Below, piece by piece: positions 16,924 to 25,584 of a DNA stretch of 64,000 nt. The stretch is from Arthrobacter sp. QXT-31 (GTDB lineage: Bacteria > Actinomycetota > Actinomycetes > Actinomycetales > Micrococcaceae), in the NCBI RefSeq assembly GCF_001969265.1, contig NZ_CP019304.1, forward strand, positions 2,852,001 to 2,916,000. Direction: 5' to 3'. The translations under genes were made by a program, and so were the position numbers. How positions within the stretch are numbered: the stretch's first letter is position 1; each line of letters opens with the position of its first letter. Under the pieces are notes generated by a model. It ran no database searches. It was not told the origin of the DNA and was given only the letters and a program-made list of their open reading frames with translations.

Positions 16924-18477
16924 ATGAGCACGACTTCCACAGGCATCAAAGACGATGCAGTGGCACAACCCGGATACGCCCCAGCCACAGGGGCGGCCCG
17001 CGCGTCCGACGAAACCGCCAACGATCTCAAGCGCGGACTCAGCAGCCGCCACCTGCAGATGATCGCCATCGGCGGTGCGATCGGCACCGGGCTGTTCGTG
17101 GCCTCGGGCGGCACCATTTCCCAAGCGGGCCCCGGTGGGGCGCTGGTCGCCTACGCGCTGGTCGGGCTGATGGTGTTCCTGCTGATGCAGTCACTGGGCG
17201 AAATGTCGGCCAAAATTCCGGTCGCCGGTTCCTTCCAGTCCTTTGCCACCCGTTTTGTCTCCCCGTCCTTTGGCTTCGCGATCGGCTGGAACTATTGGTT
17301 CAACTGGGCCATCACGGTGGCCGCCGAGCTGGTGGCGGCCGGAATCATCATGGACTTCTGGTTCCCGGGCGTCCCCGGCTGGGTGTGGGCCGGCATCTTC
17401 CTGCTGGTGCTGGCTGGACTCAACGCCCTCTCGGCGAAGTCCTTCGGTGAGTCGGAATTCTGGCTGTCCCTCATCAAGGTCACCGCCGTCGTGCTCTTCC
17501 TGATCGCTGGTGTGCTGATGATCTTCGGCATCCTCGGGGGCAACTCCCCGGGCCTCAGCAACTGGGAAAACCGGGATGATGTGTTCCACGGGGGCTGGGT
17601 CTCGATCATCTCGGTCTTCATGATTGCCGGGTTCTCCTTCCAGGGCACCGAGCTGGTAGGCGTGGCCGCAGGCGAAGCCAAGAACCCGCGCCGCGAAGTG
17701 CCGAAGGCTATCCGCACTGTCTTCTGGCGCATCATGCTGTTCTACATCGGTGCCATCTTTATCATCGGCTGCCTGATCCCGTTCACCGATCCGAGCCTGC
17801 TGGCTTCCGGCGAGGCCGACATTGCAGCATCGCCGTTTACCCTCGTCTTCTCGCGCGCCGGGATCGCCTTCGCAGCGGCCCTGATGAACGCAGTGATCCT
17901 GACCGCCATCCTGTCCGCAGGTAACTCCGGACTGTATGCCTCCACCCGGATGCTTTACGCCATGGCCCATGACGGCATGGCCCCGAAGGTCTTCGGGCGG
18001 ACCAATGCGCGCGGCGTGCCGATCCCGGCATTGCTGGCCACCTCGGCCGTGGGACTCTTCGGATTCCTCTCCGCAATCGTCGGTCAGGGCGCGGCCTACT
18101 CCTGGCTGCTGAACATGTCAGGCCTGTGCGGTTTCATCGTCTGGGCGGGGATCGCGGTTTCCCACCACCGTTTCAGGCGCGGCTTCCTGGCCCAGGGGAA
18201 CAAGGTCAGCGACCTGCCATACAAGGCATCCCTGTTCCCCATTGGCCCACTGCTGGCCTTCGCCCTGCTCGTGCTGGTGATCGCGGGACAGAACTACGAA
18301 GCCGTGCTTGCGGGGAGGGCGATGGAGGTGCTTTCCTCCTACATCGGGCTGCCTGTCTTCATCGGCCTGTGGCTAGCTCACCGCTACATCACCAAGTCCA
18401 AGGTAGTGCCGCTGCTCGAGATGGATCTCTCGGCACCTAAGGACCTCGAGGACGAACCTGCCCGCGTCACCCGGTGA
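16924..18477 (+). CDS. Amino acid permease (APC superfamily, AAT/LysP-like)
   Basis: 517 residues with 12 predicted transmembrane helices. The opening LKRGLSSRHLQMIAIGGAIGTGLFVASG (about 38-65) and SAKSFGESEFWLSLIKV (about 170) are diagnostic for the AAT family. The motif SIISVFMIAGFSFQGTELVGVAAGEAKNPRREVPKAIR near 225-260 is closest to lysine-type permeases (LysP). It imports a basic or other amino acid by proton symport. It is divergent from DUF6421 across a 260-base spacer and followed by a hairpin at 18504-18540. Confidence 0.9.
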   Translation: MSTTSTGIKDDAVAQPGYAPATGAARASDETANDLKRGLSSRHLQMIAIGGAIGTGLFVASGGTISQAGPGGALVAYALVGLMVFLLMQSLGEMSAKIPVAGSFQSFATRFVSPSFGFAIGWNYWFNWAITVAAELVAAGIIMDFWFPGVPGWVWAGIFLLVLAGLNALSAKSFGESEFWLSLIKVTAVVLFLIAGVLMIFGILGGNSPGLSNWENRDDVFHGGWVSIISVFMIAGFSFQGTELVGVAAGEAKNPRREVPKAIRTVFWRIMLFYIGAIFIIGCLIPFTDPSLLASGEADIAASPFTLVFSRAGIAFAAALMNAVILTAILSAGNSGLYASTRMLYAMAHDGMAPKVFGRTNARGVPIPALLATSAVGLFGFLSAIVGQGAAYSWLLNMSGLCGFIVWAGIAVSHHRFRRGFLAQGNKVSDLPYKASLFPIGPLLAFALLVLVIAGQNYEAVLAGRAMEVLSSYIGLPVFIGLWLAHRYITKSKVVPLLEMDLSAPKDLEDEPARVTR

Positions 18478-18503
18478 CCGGGAATTCACCCGGCTTTCCT
18501 GTT

Positions 18504-18540
18504 GCCCTGTGGTCTATGCAACTGTTTCTGACCACAGGGC
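18504..18540 (+). terminator. Hairpin terminator of the permease gene
   Basis: An 11-bp perfect stem (GCCCTGTGGTC and its complement) with a 15-base loop, 27 bases after the permease stop and followed by a short T-containing stretch. It also lies at the 3' side of the minus-strand lmo0937-type gene. Confidence 0.65.
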
Positions 18541-18563
18541 GGCAAGGCTTTCAAAATTTCGTA

Positions 18564-18713
18564 CTACACGCGGGAGGATCTGCCCCGGATGAAATGGAAG
18601 ACCAGGACGACCATGGCTATTACCAGCAGCAGGTGAATTAGCCCGCCGCCTATGTTGCCGAGCAGGCCGAGAAGCCAGAGAACTGCGATGATGATGGCTA
18701 TCCAAAGCAACAT
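18564..18713 (-). CDS. lmo0937 family small membrane protein
   Basis: 49 residues: MLLWIAIIIAVLWLLGLLGN, a Gly-rich turn, then IHLLLVIAMVVLVFHFIRGR. Two hydrophobic helices end in a basic tail, the exact pattern of lmo0937-type proteins, found widely and often stress-induced, function unknown. I chose the ATG at 18713 because AAGGAG precedes it. A longer start 12 codons upstream would add a charged leader that the family lacks. Confidence 0.8.
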   Translation of the reverse strand: MLLWIAIIIAVLWLLGLLGNIGGGLIHLLLVIAMVVLVFHFIRGRSSRV

Positions 18714-18848
18714 GGGAGTCTCCTTCGCCTTTGCGGCTGGAAATGCCAATTCCAGCTGTGGTGCCTATCACAATAGGCCCGGATCGGGTTGCCGGAAATA
18801 GCCGTATCCCATCTAATTGCCGGAGAATTTGGGACTAGTAGAAAACGC

Positions 18849-19772
18849 TCACGACGTCGACCGGGTGTCGAACGCGGCAGCGGATTCCCGCAGCAGGCGC
18901 GCGACCGTGTCCACCGGGCTGCTGGCAGACCGCCGCCGGTCAAAGCGCCGCAGCACAATGCGCCGCGTGCCCAGGCCGGGGACGTCCAGAACGTCCACCC
19001 CGTCCTGGACGACGCCGCTCAACGCCAGGGTAGGCACGATGGCGACGCCCTCACCTGCAGCGACCAGCGCCAGGGCGGTCAGTGTGTCCTGGTACTGGTG
19101 CACGGTTTCCAGCTGGGCGCCCGTTGACTCACGGAGCCGGCCGAGCACCGACGCGTTGGCGGCCGAGGACTCGACGCCCAACCACGGAAGGGGCAGGCGG
19201 CCGAGGTCGATGTTCTCGGTGCTGAGCAGTGCGCCGGCTGGTACCACCAGTTTCCAGGGCTCATCCAGCAGGGGCTCCTCGGTCATTCCGGCGGACATCG
19301 AACGCTGGCCGGACGTCGTCGAATCGAGCTCGACCACCACGGCGTCGAGCGCGCGCTGCCGGAGCAGCCGCATCAGGGCCGGGAAGTCGTCCTCAATCAT
19401 CCGGATCTGCAACTGCGGATACTGGCTGCGCCACTCGGGCAGGCGCGGGATCACCACCGTGCGGACAAAGCTGGTGAATCCGCCCACCCGCACCACGCCG
19501 GAGATCTTGGCGCCGCCTTCTATCCGGGCTCGCGCCACACTGAGGGCGCGCTCGATCTCTTCGCCGGCCTCTGCGACGGCCAGGCCGGCGGGCGTGAGAA
19601 CCGAGCCTTTGGGCGTGCGCACGACCAAAGCGTGCCCCGTCTCTTCCTCTAATTTGTTCAGTTGCTGGGACACGGCCGACGGCGTAATCCCCAGTTCGTC
19701 TGCCGCGGCGAGGACCCCGCCCGTGCGGGCAACAGCCAGGAGGACTCGCAGCCTTCGCGGATCGATATCCAT
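18849..19772 (-). CDS. LysR family transcriptional regulator
   Basis: 307 residues. An N-terminal winged helix (DPRRLRVLLAVARTGGVLAAADELGITPSAVSQQLNKLEEE, residues 4-45) is followed by a periplasmic-binding-protein-like effector domain (about 90-300). The neighbouring genes do not reveal a target: a small membrane protein on one side and a CBU_0592 protein across a 268-base divergent spacer. That spacer contains no other feature I can support. The target is probably its own promoter or an unlinked gene. Confidence 0.9.
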   Translation of the reverse strand: MDIDPRRLRVLLAVARTGGVLAAADELGITPSAVSQQLNKLEEETGHALVVRTPKGSVLTPAGLAVAEAGEEIERALSVARARIEGGAKISGVVRVGGFTSFVRTVVIPRLPEWRSQYPQLQIRMIEDDFPALMRLLRQRALDAVVVELDSTTSGQRSMSAGMTEEPLLDEPWKLVVPAGALLSTENIDLGRLPLPWLGVESSAANASVLGRLRESTGAQLETVHQYQDTLTALALVAAGEGVAIVPTLALSGVVQDGVDVLDVPGLGTRRIVLRRFDRRRSASSPVDTVARLLRESAAAFDTRSTS

Positions 19773-20040
19773 GTTAAGAAGTTCTAAACCATATCTTCAG
19801 CGGAATGCAATTGATCTAAAGATCCTTCTTCCTCATAATTGCTGTTGTAACTACAGGACAGTGGGAAAATTAAGGCCGGGCGGACCAACTGGAAGGTCCA
19901 CATCCCGGGGCCAAGCCAACGCTGGTACAGCGTCCCTTATCCCTTCGGCAATGGAGCCTCTTCTGAACCACACACATATATAGCCCGCCCCTCCACTCCG
20001 ATCAGCGAATGGCAGCCGGGCACAACCCTGAAAGGACGTC

Positions 20041-20439
20041 ATGGAACTGCTGTTTGAAATTTCTGGTTGGGCAGGGGCGGTTGCGATCCTCAGTGCGTAC
20101 CTGGCTGTGTCCATGGGGTGGCTGAAGGCTGGCAAGGGCTTCCAGATCGCGAATCTCCTCGGTTCCTGTGCCTTTATTGTCAATGGCGCGTTCCACGGAG
20201 CGTGGCCGTCCGTGGTCACGAACATCGCCTGGTTCCTCATTTCTGCGGTGGCGCTGGTCCGCATGCGCGCCGCGCAGGACGCTCCGGCACCGGCCGCCGA
20301 AGCCCCGCAGGTGCAGTTTCCGGGCGTCCCCGAAACCGGCCAGTTGGCCATCATTGAGGCGCCGCAGGTGCAGTTTCCCGGTGTCCCCGAAACCGGCCAG
20401 CTGGCCATTGTTGACGGCCCGCAAGCACGCTGTGCCTAA
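20041..20439 (+). CDS. CBU_0592 family membrane protein with C-terminal tandem repeat
   Basis: 132 residues. Residues 1-78 carry three hydrophobic helices (ISGWAGAVAILSAYLAVSMGWL; FQIANLLGSCAFIVNGAFHGAW; VVTNIAWFLISAVALV) matching the CBU_0592 small membrane family, function unknown. The tail holds two almost identical 19-residue repeats (APQVQFPGVPETGQLAI) at 88-106 and 107-125. The family normally ends soon after the third helix, so the repeat is an addition. A possible site AAAGGA lies upstream. Confidence 0.8.
   Translation: MELLFEISGWAGAVAILSAYLAVSMGWLKAGKGFQIANLLGSCAFIVNGAFHGAWPSVVTNIAWFLISAVALVRMRAAQDAPAPAAEAPQVQFPGVPETGQLAIIEAPQVQFPGVPETGQLAIVDGPQARCA
20302..20415 (+). repeat. 57-bp in-frame tandem duplication
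   Basis: Two copies of a 57-base unit (20302-20358, 20359-20415) differing at a few positions. The period is 19 codons, so it preserves the reading frame of the CBU_0592 protein. Confidence 0.9.
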
Positions 20440-20441
20440 AG

Positions 20442-20473
20442 CGGACGACGGCGGGACGTCCCGCCGTCGTCCG
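20442..20473. terminator. Perfect 32-bp palindrome, bidirectional terminator
   Basis: CGGACGACGGCGGGAC joined directly to its complement. It starts 3 bases after the CBU_0592 stop and lies 20 bases before the 3' end of the convergent MFS gene, so it serves both transcripts. Confidence 0.8.
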
Positions 20474-20492
20474 TCTCACGGCATTTCTGCTG

Positions 20493-21908
20493 TTACACCG
20501 CTTCATTAGGGGCGGCGGCTGCCTGCACATACGAGGCCGAGACCCGGCGGTAGACCGGGGTCAGGAAGGCTGCCAGGGCGGCCGCGATCATAATCACACC
20601 GGCCACCAGGAACACCAGGGCAATGCCGCGGGAGGTACCCTCGCCCAGGAGCGGGGCCAGCTGCGCTCCGCCCTCGGCGGACCGCGCGTAAGGGATGATC
20701 CAGAACTGCGCGATGGGGGCAATCAGGAACGCGGTGACCGGTGCCGCCGCGGACTCGAAAGCCATGGCGAATCCGAACACCCGGCCCTGGCGGGGCAGGG
20801 GAACCACCTGCTGGATGACCGTCTGCTCGGCGGCCTCCACGAACGGTATCAGGACCAGGTACAGCCAGATGCCCGCCACGTACAGCCAGGCCCACTCCCG
20901 CAGCGTGAACACGGCACCGAGCAGCCCCATCACGGCCACGGCGATGAGCATGGTGCGCAGCGGGTTGGCGCCGAGCCCGAACTTGCCGATCAGCGCGCCG
21001 CCGATGATGAATCCGGTGGAGCCGAGAGCGAAGACGGCGCCCCACATCTCCACGGAGAACATCTCCAGCCCGTACGGATCCATCAGCGCCATGTAGACGC
21101 CGCCGATGAAGTTGTTGAATGTGGAAAACAGGATGAGCGCGAACAGCCCGGCGATGGCAAGCACCGCGGCGAGTGAACCGCGCAGATCGAATCCGCCCTG
21201 CGCATCAGTGGCGGCAGCGCGCACTTCCTCGGGCATTCGCAGGGTCAGCAGATGCGCGAAGGCCAAAGCGGTAAGCGCCAGGGCGACGACGATCGTCCAC
21301 CCCATGCCGAGCAGCCCGACGGACAGCCCGGAGAGCAGGGAGGTGACGATGAACATCAGTCCCTGCACCATGCCCACCATCCCGTTGGCATTGGCACGCC
21401 GGTCGGGCTCGATGAGGATGGTTACCGTGGTGGACAGTGCGATGTTGCGCATGTTCTCCACCACCGCACCGACCAGGATGATCAGCGTAAAGAGCCAGAA
21501 CCACGGCTGCGTCAGGTCCAGCAGCATGGCGGCGGGTGTCAGCAGGAACATGACGCCGGACAGCAGGAACATCACCAGGGTGAAGGCGGCGGCGAAGCGC
21601 ATCACCGCCAGTTTGCGGTAGCGGTCCACGAAGGTGCCGAAGCTGATGCTGGACAGGGCGATCAGCAGCATGTACGCGCCACCGACCACCCCGGTGGCGA
21701 TCACGTTCCGCGTCTCCAGGTACACCCAGAACGTCAGGGCGAACCACAGATAGCTGGTGGTGACGTTGGCCAGCGCGGTGTTCACCACGATTCCGGCGAA
21801 GGTGCGGGACCGCTGCGCTGGAGTGCGCAGGGATGTGTCGACGGCGTCGGGATCGGTCAGATGCGGAGCCTCGGCCTCCTCGACCGGGGCCGGATCCTGC
21901 TCGGTCAT
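20493..21908 (-). CDS. MFS transporter
   Basis: 471 residues with about 12 hydrophobic helices and a long acidic N-terminal region. The signature after helix 2 is GTFVDRYRKLAVMRFAAAF (about 85-105). It fits the MFS_3/enterobactin-exporter-like drug efflux group, and the substrate is unknown. The ATG at 21908 (MTEQDPAPVEE) seems the natural start; one 12 codons upstream is possible. Neither has a clear ribosome-binding site. It converges on the CBU_0592 gene. Confidence 0.85.
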   Translation of the reverse strand: MTEQDPAPVEEAEAPHLTDPDAVDTSLRTPAQRSRTFAGIVVNTALANVTTSYLWFALTFWVYLETRNVIATGVVGGAYMLLIALSSISFGTFVDRYRKLAVMRFAAAFTLVMFLLSGVMFLLTPAAMLLDLTQPWFWLFTLIILVGAVVENMRNIALSTTVTILIEPDRRANANGMVGMVQGLMFIVTSLLSGLSVGLLGMGWTIVVALALTALAFAHLLTLRMPEEVRAAATDAQGGFDLRGSLAAVLAIAGLFALILFSTFNNFIGGVYMALMDPYGLEMFSVEMWGAVFALGSTGFIIGGALIGKFGLGANPLRTMLIAVAVMGLLGAVFTLREWAWLYVAGIWLYLVLIPFVEAAEQTVIQQVVPLPRQGRVFGFAMAFESAAAPVTAFLIAPIAQFWIIPYARSAEGGAQLAPLLGEGTSRGIALVFLVAGVIMIAAALAAFLTPVYRRVSASYVQAAAAPNEAV

Positions 21909-21964
21909 GCGTCCCAGTGTACTGACAACCCACGCGCCGGTCACGGCCCGTGGGCGTGCTTAAA

Positions 21965-22036
21965 CTGAGCGCGAACGTACAGTTGTGGCCCCAAAACGCC
22001 GTGAAAATGGGGCCACAAGTGTCCGTTCGCGCTCAG
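21965..22036. repeat. Dispersed palindromic repeat, copy 1
   Basis: 29-bp arms (21965-21993 and 22008-22036) with two mismatches around the 14-base centre AAACGCCGTGAAAA. Arms begin CTGAGCGCGAACG and end TTGTGGCCCCA. It lies 12 bases past the stop of the luciferase-like monooxygenase gene and upstream of the MFS gene, so it can act as terminator of the catabolic operon. The second copy is at 31919-31988, with nearly the same arms and centre. Confidence 0.9.
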
Positions 22037-22048
22037 TCCTGCCCCGGC

Positions 22049-23116
22049 TTAGCGTGCCGCGGAGACGGGCTGCTCCTGGAAAGCCGGCATGACCTGTTCG
22101 ATGAAGAGCTCGAGGGAGCGCTTCTTCTCCTCGTGGGTCAGGCTGTTGTCGGACCAGAGGCTGAACTCGGTCACGCCCAGTGCCTCGTAGTGGCGGAGCC
22201 GTTCGATGACCTCATCGGGCGTGCCGATCATCGCGGTCCGGTGCAGGGACTCCGGGGTGAACTCCGGGCGTTCGGCGAACTTTTCTTCCGGGCTGGGCTC
22301 CAGGAAGCCGTTCTTCGGGGTGGTCTTGTTGCCGAACCAGGCATCAAACGTCCGGTAGAACTTGTTGATACCCTCGGCCGGACGCCGCCAGCCTTCGGGG
22401 TCGTCCGCGGCGTGGACGTGCGTGTGGCGGAGCACCATGAGGTCCGGGCGGGGGACACCGGGATTGTTCTCGACGGCGGTGTCGAACTTCCGCGCCAGGT
22501 CCTCGACCTCCTCGTCGCCCTTCATCAGCGGCGTCACCATCACGTTGCAGCCATTGGCGACGGCGAACTCGTGCGAGGAGATGTCGCGGGCGGCGATCCA
22601 CATGGGCGGCGTCGGCTTCTGCAGCGGCTTGGGCACGCTCGTGGAGGTGGGGAACTGCCACACCTCGCCGTCGTGCGCGTAGTCACCTTCCCACAGGGCA
22701 CGCACGGCAGGCACCATTTCGCGCAGGTGCTTGCCGCCGTCGACCGCCGACATGCCGCCCATGAGGCGGTCGAACTCGAACTGGTACGCACCGCGTGCCA
22801 GCCCCACTTCCGCCCGGCCGTTGCTGATGACGTCCAGGAGGGCGCACTCGCCGGCGACGCGTAGCGGGTTCCAGAAGGGAGCGATGATCGTGCCGGCGCC
22901 CAGCCGGATGCGGGAGGTGCGCGCCGCCAGGTATGCGAGCTGCGGCATGGGGCTGGGGGAGATGGTGTACTCCATCGAGTGGTGCTCACCGATCCAGACG
23001 GTGCTGAATCCGCCGGCCTCCGCGATGAGGGCGAGCTCGGTCAGGTTCTCGAAGCATTCCTGGTGCGAGACGGACTCGTCCCAGCGTTCCATGTGGACGA
23101 AGAGGGAAAAGCGCAT
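22049..23116 (-). CDS. LLM class flavin-dependent monooxygenase (TgnB/PyrA-like role)
   Basis: 355 residues with a luciferase-like TIM barrel: MRFSLFVHMERWDESVSHQECFENL, GGFSTVWIGEHHSMEYTISPSP (about 33-54) and RIRLGAGTIIAPFWNPLRVAGECALLD (about 65-92), all typical of group C flavin monooxygenases that use reduced FMN supplied by a partner. It is the last gene of the minus operon, 16 bases after a tautomerase. A SnoaL-flavin reductase gene lies across the regulator and is the likely partner. In the trigonelline and pyridine pathways the equivalent enzyme opens the N-heterocycle. The start at 23116 has AAGGAGT upstream; more upstream in-frame starts lack one. Confidence 0.88.
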   Translation of the reverse strand: MRFSLFVHMERWDESVSHQECFENLTELALIAEAGGFSTVWIGEHHSMEYTISPSPMPQLAYLAARTSRIRLGAGTIIAPFWNPLRVAGECALLDVISNGRAEVGLARGAYQFEFDRLMGGMSAVDGGKHLREMVPAVRALWEGDYAHDGEVWQFPTSTSVPKPLQKPTPPMWIAARDISSHEFAVANGCNVMVTPLMKGDEEVEDLARKFDTAVENNPGVPRPDLMVLRHTHVHAADDPEGWRRPAEGINKFYRTFDAWFGNKTTPKNGFLEPSPEEKFAERPEFTPESLHRTAMIGTPDEVIERLRHYEALGVTEFSLWSDNSLTHEEKKRSLELFIEQVMPAFQEQPVSAAR

Positions 23117-23132
23117 TGGTGACTCCTTGGTC

Positions 23133-23354
23133 TTACTTGCTGGACGCCTGTTGTGCGACGGATGCAGCGTTGCGTTCGGCGATGGTCTGGTTGCCGCGGG
23201 ACCAGTGTTCGTGCTCGATTTCACGGACGATGACGGTGGTGTTGTCCGGCACCGCGCCCACAGCGGTCTCAGCGGCTCGGTGCAGCTCGGCGATGAGGGA
23301 GCGGAGCTGCTCGGGGGTCCGGCCGCGGGCGATGGAAACTTCGATAAGAGGCAT
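23133..23354 (-). CDS. 4-oxalocrotonate tautomerase family protein
   Basis: 73 residues beginning MPLIEVSIARGRTPEQLRSLIAE. The N-terminal Pro (Pro1 after Met removal) is the catalytic base of the tautomerase superfamily, and Arg11 matches the family Arg. It would shift keto-enol or enamine double bonds. It sits between the aldehyde dehydrogenase (11 bases upstream) and the monooxygenase (16 bases downstream), consistent with handling an unsaturated ring-opened intermediate. Confidence 0.9.
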   Translation of the reverse strand: MPLIEVSIARGRTPEQLRSLIAELHRAAETAVGAVPDNTTVIVREIEHEHWSRGNQTIAERNAASVAQQASSK

Positions 23355-23365
23355 GGCGGGCTTCC

Positions 23366-24847
23366 TCAGCTGCGCAGGACGAAGGGGTCGGAGACGGGTC
23401 CTTCGTCGGTGTTGATCCAGACGCTTTTAAGCCGGGTGTACTCATGCATGGACTCGAGCCCGTGCTCGATGCCGACGCCGGAGTTCTTGAACCCCTGCCG
23501 CGGGGACATGGGGGACATAGCGCGGTAGGTGTTGACCCACACGGTGCCTGCTTCCAGCCGGCGCGCCATTCTGTGGGCGCGTGCGAGGTTTTGCGTCCAG
23601 ATGCCGGCGGCGAGGCCGTACTCGGTGTCGTTGGCCAGGCCCACCACCTCGTCCTCGGAGTCGAAGGGCATGATCGCGGCGACCGGCCCGAAGATTTCTT
23701 CGCGCACCACGCGCATGGTGTTGTCGACGTCGGTCAGCACGGTGGGCGCGAAGAAGTAGCCGGGCAGGTCGATGTCCGGGCGCTTTCCTCCTGTCCGTAC
23801 CGTGGCACCCTCACTGACGCCGATGTCCACGTAGGAGCTCACCTTGTCCAGCTGGGCGCCGAAGGCGAGTGGGCCGAGCTCCGTGGTGGCCAGCCGCGGG
23901 TCGCCGATGATGATCGAAGCCGCACGTTCGGCAACGCGCTCAACGAGTTCGTCGTAGACGCTGCGGTGCGCGAAGACCCTGCTGCCGGCAATGCAGGTCT
24001 GGCCCGCTGCCGCGAAGATCCCGGCGATGACACCCATCGCCGCATTGGATACGTTGGCGTCCTCGAACACGATGTTGGGGGACTTGCCGCCGAGTTCAAG
24101 GGTCGAGCCGATGAAGCGAGACGCGGTCTCCGCGGCGATGCGGGCACCGGTCTGGGTGGATCCGGTGAAGGAAATCTTCGCGAGATCGCGGTGGCTGACC
24201 AGCGCGGCCCCGGCTTCCTGGCCGAAGCCGGTGACGACGTTCACCACACCGTCCGGGAACCCGGCCTGGGAGGCCAGTTCGGCCACGCGGAGGATCGTCC
24301 GGGAGGTGTACTCGCTGGGCTTGATGACCACGGTGTTGCCGGCGGCCAGCGCAGGGGCGAGCTTGGACGTGGTTAGCGTCAGCGGCGAATTCCATGGTGT
24401 GATGGCACCGACAACGCCGAGGGGTTCGCGCTGGGTGTAGTTCAGCATGGTGATCGAGTTGGTGGGGATCTGGCTTCCCTGGACCTTGTCCGCGAGCCCG
24501 GCGTAGTAGTAGAGGTACTCGGGCAGGGAGGCGAGCTGGCCGCGCATCTCGCGCAGCAGCTTGCCGTTGTCCAGGGTTTCGAGCTCGGCAAGCTCATCTG
24601 CGTGCTCGCCGATCAGGTCACCAAGGCGCCGGAGGAGGTGGCCGCGCTTCGTTGGTGTGAGGTCGCGCCACAGCGGGGATTCGAACGCCTCCTTGGCTGC
24701 TGCCACGGCACGGCGGACGTCTTCCTCGGTTCCCCTTGCAGCTTCGTAGAGCAGCTCGAGGGTGGCCGGGTTGGTGCTGGCGAAATATTCCCCGCTGGCG
24801 GGAGCAGACCAGGTACCCCCGATGAAGTGGTCGAGTCGAAGCGTCAT
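23366..24847 (-). CDS. NAD(P)-dependent aldehyde dehydrogenase (TgnC-like role)
   Basis: 493 residues, full length. The NAD site has ITPWNSPLTLTTSKLAPALAAGN (149-171) and FTGST (227-231). Catalytic Glu251 lies in STLELGGKSPNIV and Cys285 in AAGQTCIAGSR, so the enzyme should be active. The C-terminal GFKNSGVGIEHG is of the betaine/hydroxymuconic-semialdehyde dehydrogenase style. Its start overlaps the hydrolase stop by 4 bases. The predicted role is oxidation of the aldehyde released by ring opening. Confidence 0.92.
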   Translation of the reverse strand: MTLRLDHFIGGTWSAPASGEYFASTNPATLELLYEAARGTEEDVRRAVAAAKEAFESPLWRDLTPTKRGHLLRRLGDLIGEHADELAELETLDNGKLLREMRGQLASLPEYLYYYAGLADKVQGSQIPTNSITMLNYTQREPLGVVGAITPWNSPLTLTTSKLAPALAAGNTVVIKPSEYTSRTILRVAELASQAGFPDGVVNVVTGFGQEAGAALVSHRDLAKISFTGSTQTGARIAAETASRFIGSTLELGGKSPNIVFEDANVSNAAMGVIAGIFAAAGQTCIAGSRVFAHRSVYDELVERVAERAASIIIGDPRLATTELGPLAFGAQLDKVSSYVDIGVSEGATVRTGGKRPDIDLPGYFFAPTVLTDVDNTMRVVREEIFGPVAAIMPFDSEDEVVGLANDTEYGLAAGIWTQNLARAHRMARRLEAGTVWVNTYRAMSPMSPRQGFKNSGVGIEHGLESMHEYTRLKSVWINTDEGPVSDPFVLRS

Positions 24848-25584
24848 GCCCGTTCTCCTTCGGATTCTTGGATGAAGTCGTTGATGGCCCCGGCCAGGAC
24901 GTCGGCGTCCTGGACCGGCAGCATGTGCCGTGCGCCGGGCACGACGAGACTCTTCGCGCCCGGGACGGCAGCCGCCAGGCGCTGCGTCATCTCGGGTGTC
25001 GATCCCGGGTCCAGCTCTCCGGTGACGGCCAGGGTAGGAACTTGGATGTTGCCGAGTTCCGGACCGATGACCGCGTCCCCGAGGGCGAAGACGCGGTAAG
25101 CGTGCACAAAGGACCCGACGTCGTTCGCCTCCAGGGTGCGCCGCGTCGCTTCCACAACATCAGCGGGCACGGACGTTCCGGTGTACCAGCGGTCGATGGA
25201 TGCCTCGACGGTCGCCATGAAGTTCTGCTCGGCGGAGACAAGCCTTGCCATCACCGCCTGTGATTCAGCCTCCGTGCGCCGGCACACGGAGTTCACGCAC
25301 GTCAGAGTCGCAACCCGATCGGGGTGGTATCTGGCGATGTACTGGGCGATAAGGGCGCCGAGCGAAAACCCCACCAGGTGGCTTCGCCCGGGTAGCCGGG
25401 CCAGCACATCCTCGGCCAGTTCGGCCAGGGAGGTGGGCTGCGTCAGGGCCGGCTGCCGTCCATGGCCCGGCAGGTCGATGGCCACCGAGTTCCGCTTGAG
25501 GGCATCTTGGACCGGCGCCCACATGCCCGCGTCGAGGCCGACACCGTGCAGGAGGGCAACGGAGGTTTCAGGCACGTGGGTCAT
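24844..25584 (-). CDS. Alpha/beta fold hydrolase (TgnD-like role)
   Basis: 246 residues. Nucleophile elbow GFSLG (Ser74), acid Asp192 (GELDPGS) and His220 (GARHMLP) form the triad; the oxyanion region is HGVGLDAGMW. The fold is like 3-oxoadipate enol-lactonase and related C-N or C-C bond hydrolases. The gene overlaps both neighbours by 4 bases (ATGA), so it is strictly coexpressed with the DUF1185 protein and the aldehyde dehydrogenase. The likely job is hydrolysis of an enamide/formamide intermediate, by analogy with the trigonelline pathway. Confidence 0.88.
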   Translation of the reverse strand: MTHVPETSVALLHGVGLDAGMWAPVQDALKRNSVAIDLPGHGRQPALTQPTSLAELAEDVLARLPGRSHLVGFSLGALIAQYIARYHPDRVATLTCVNSVCRRTEAESQAVMARLVSAEQNFMATVEASIDRWYTGTSVPADVVEATRRTLEANDVGSFVHAYRVFALGDAVIGPELGNIQVPTLAVTGELDPGSTPEMTQRLAAAVPGAKSLVVPGARHMLPVQDADVLAGAINDFIQESEGERA

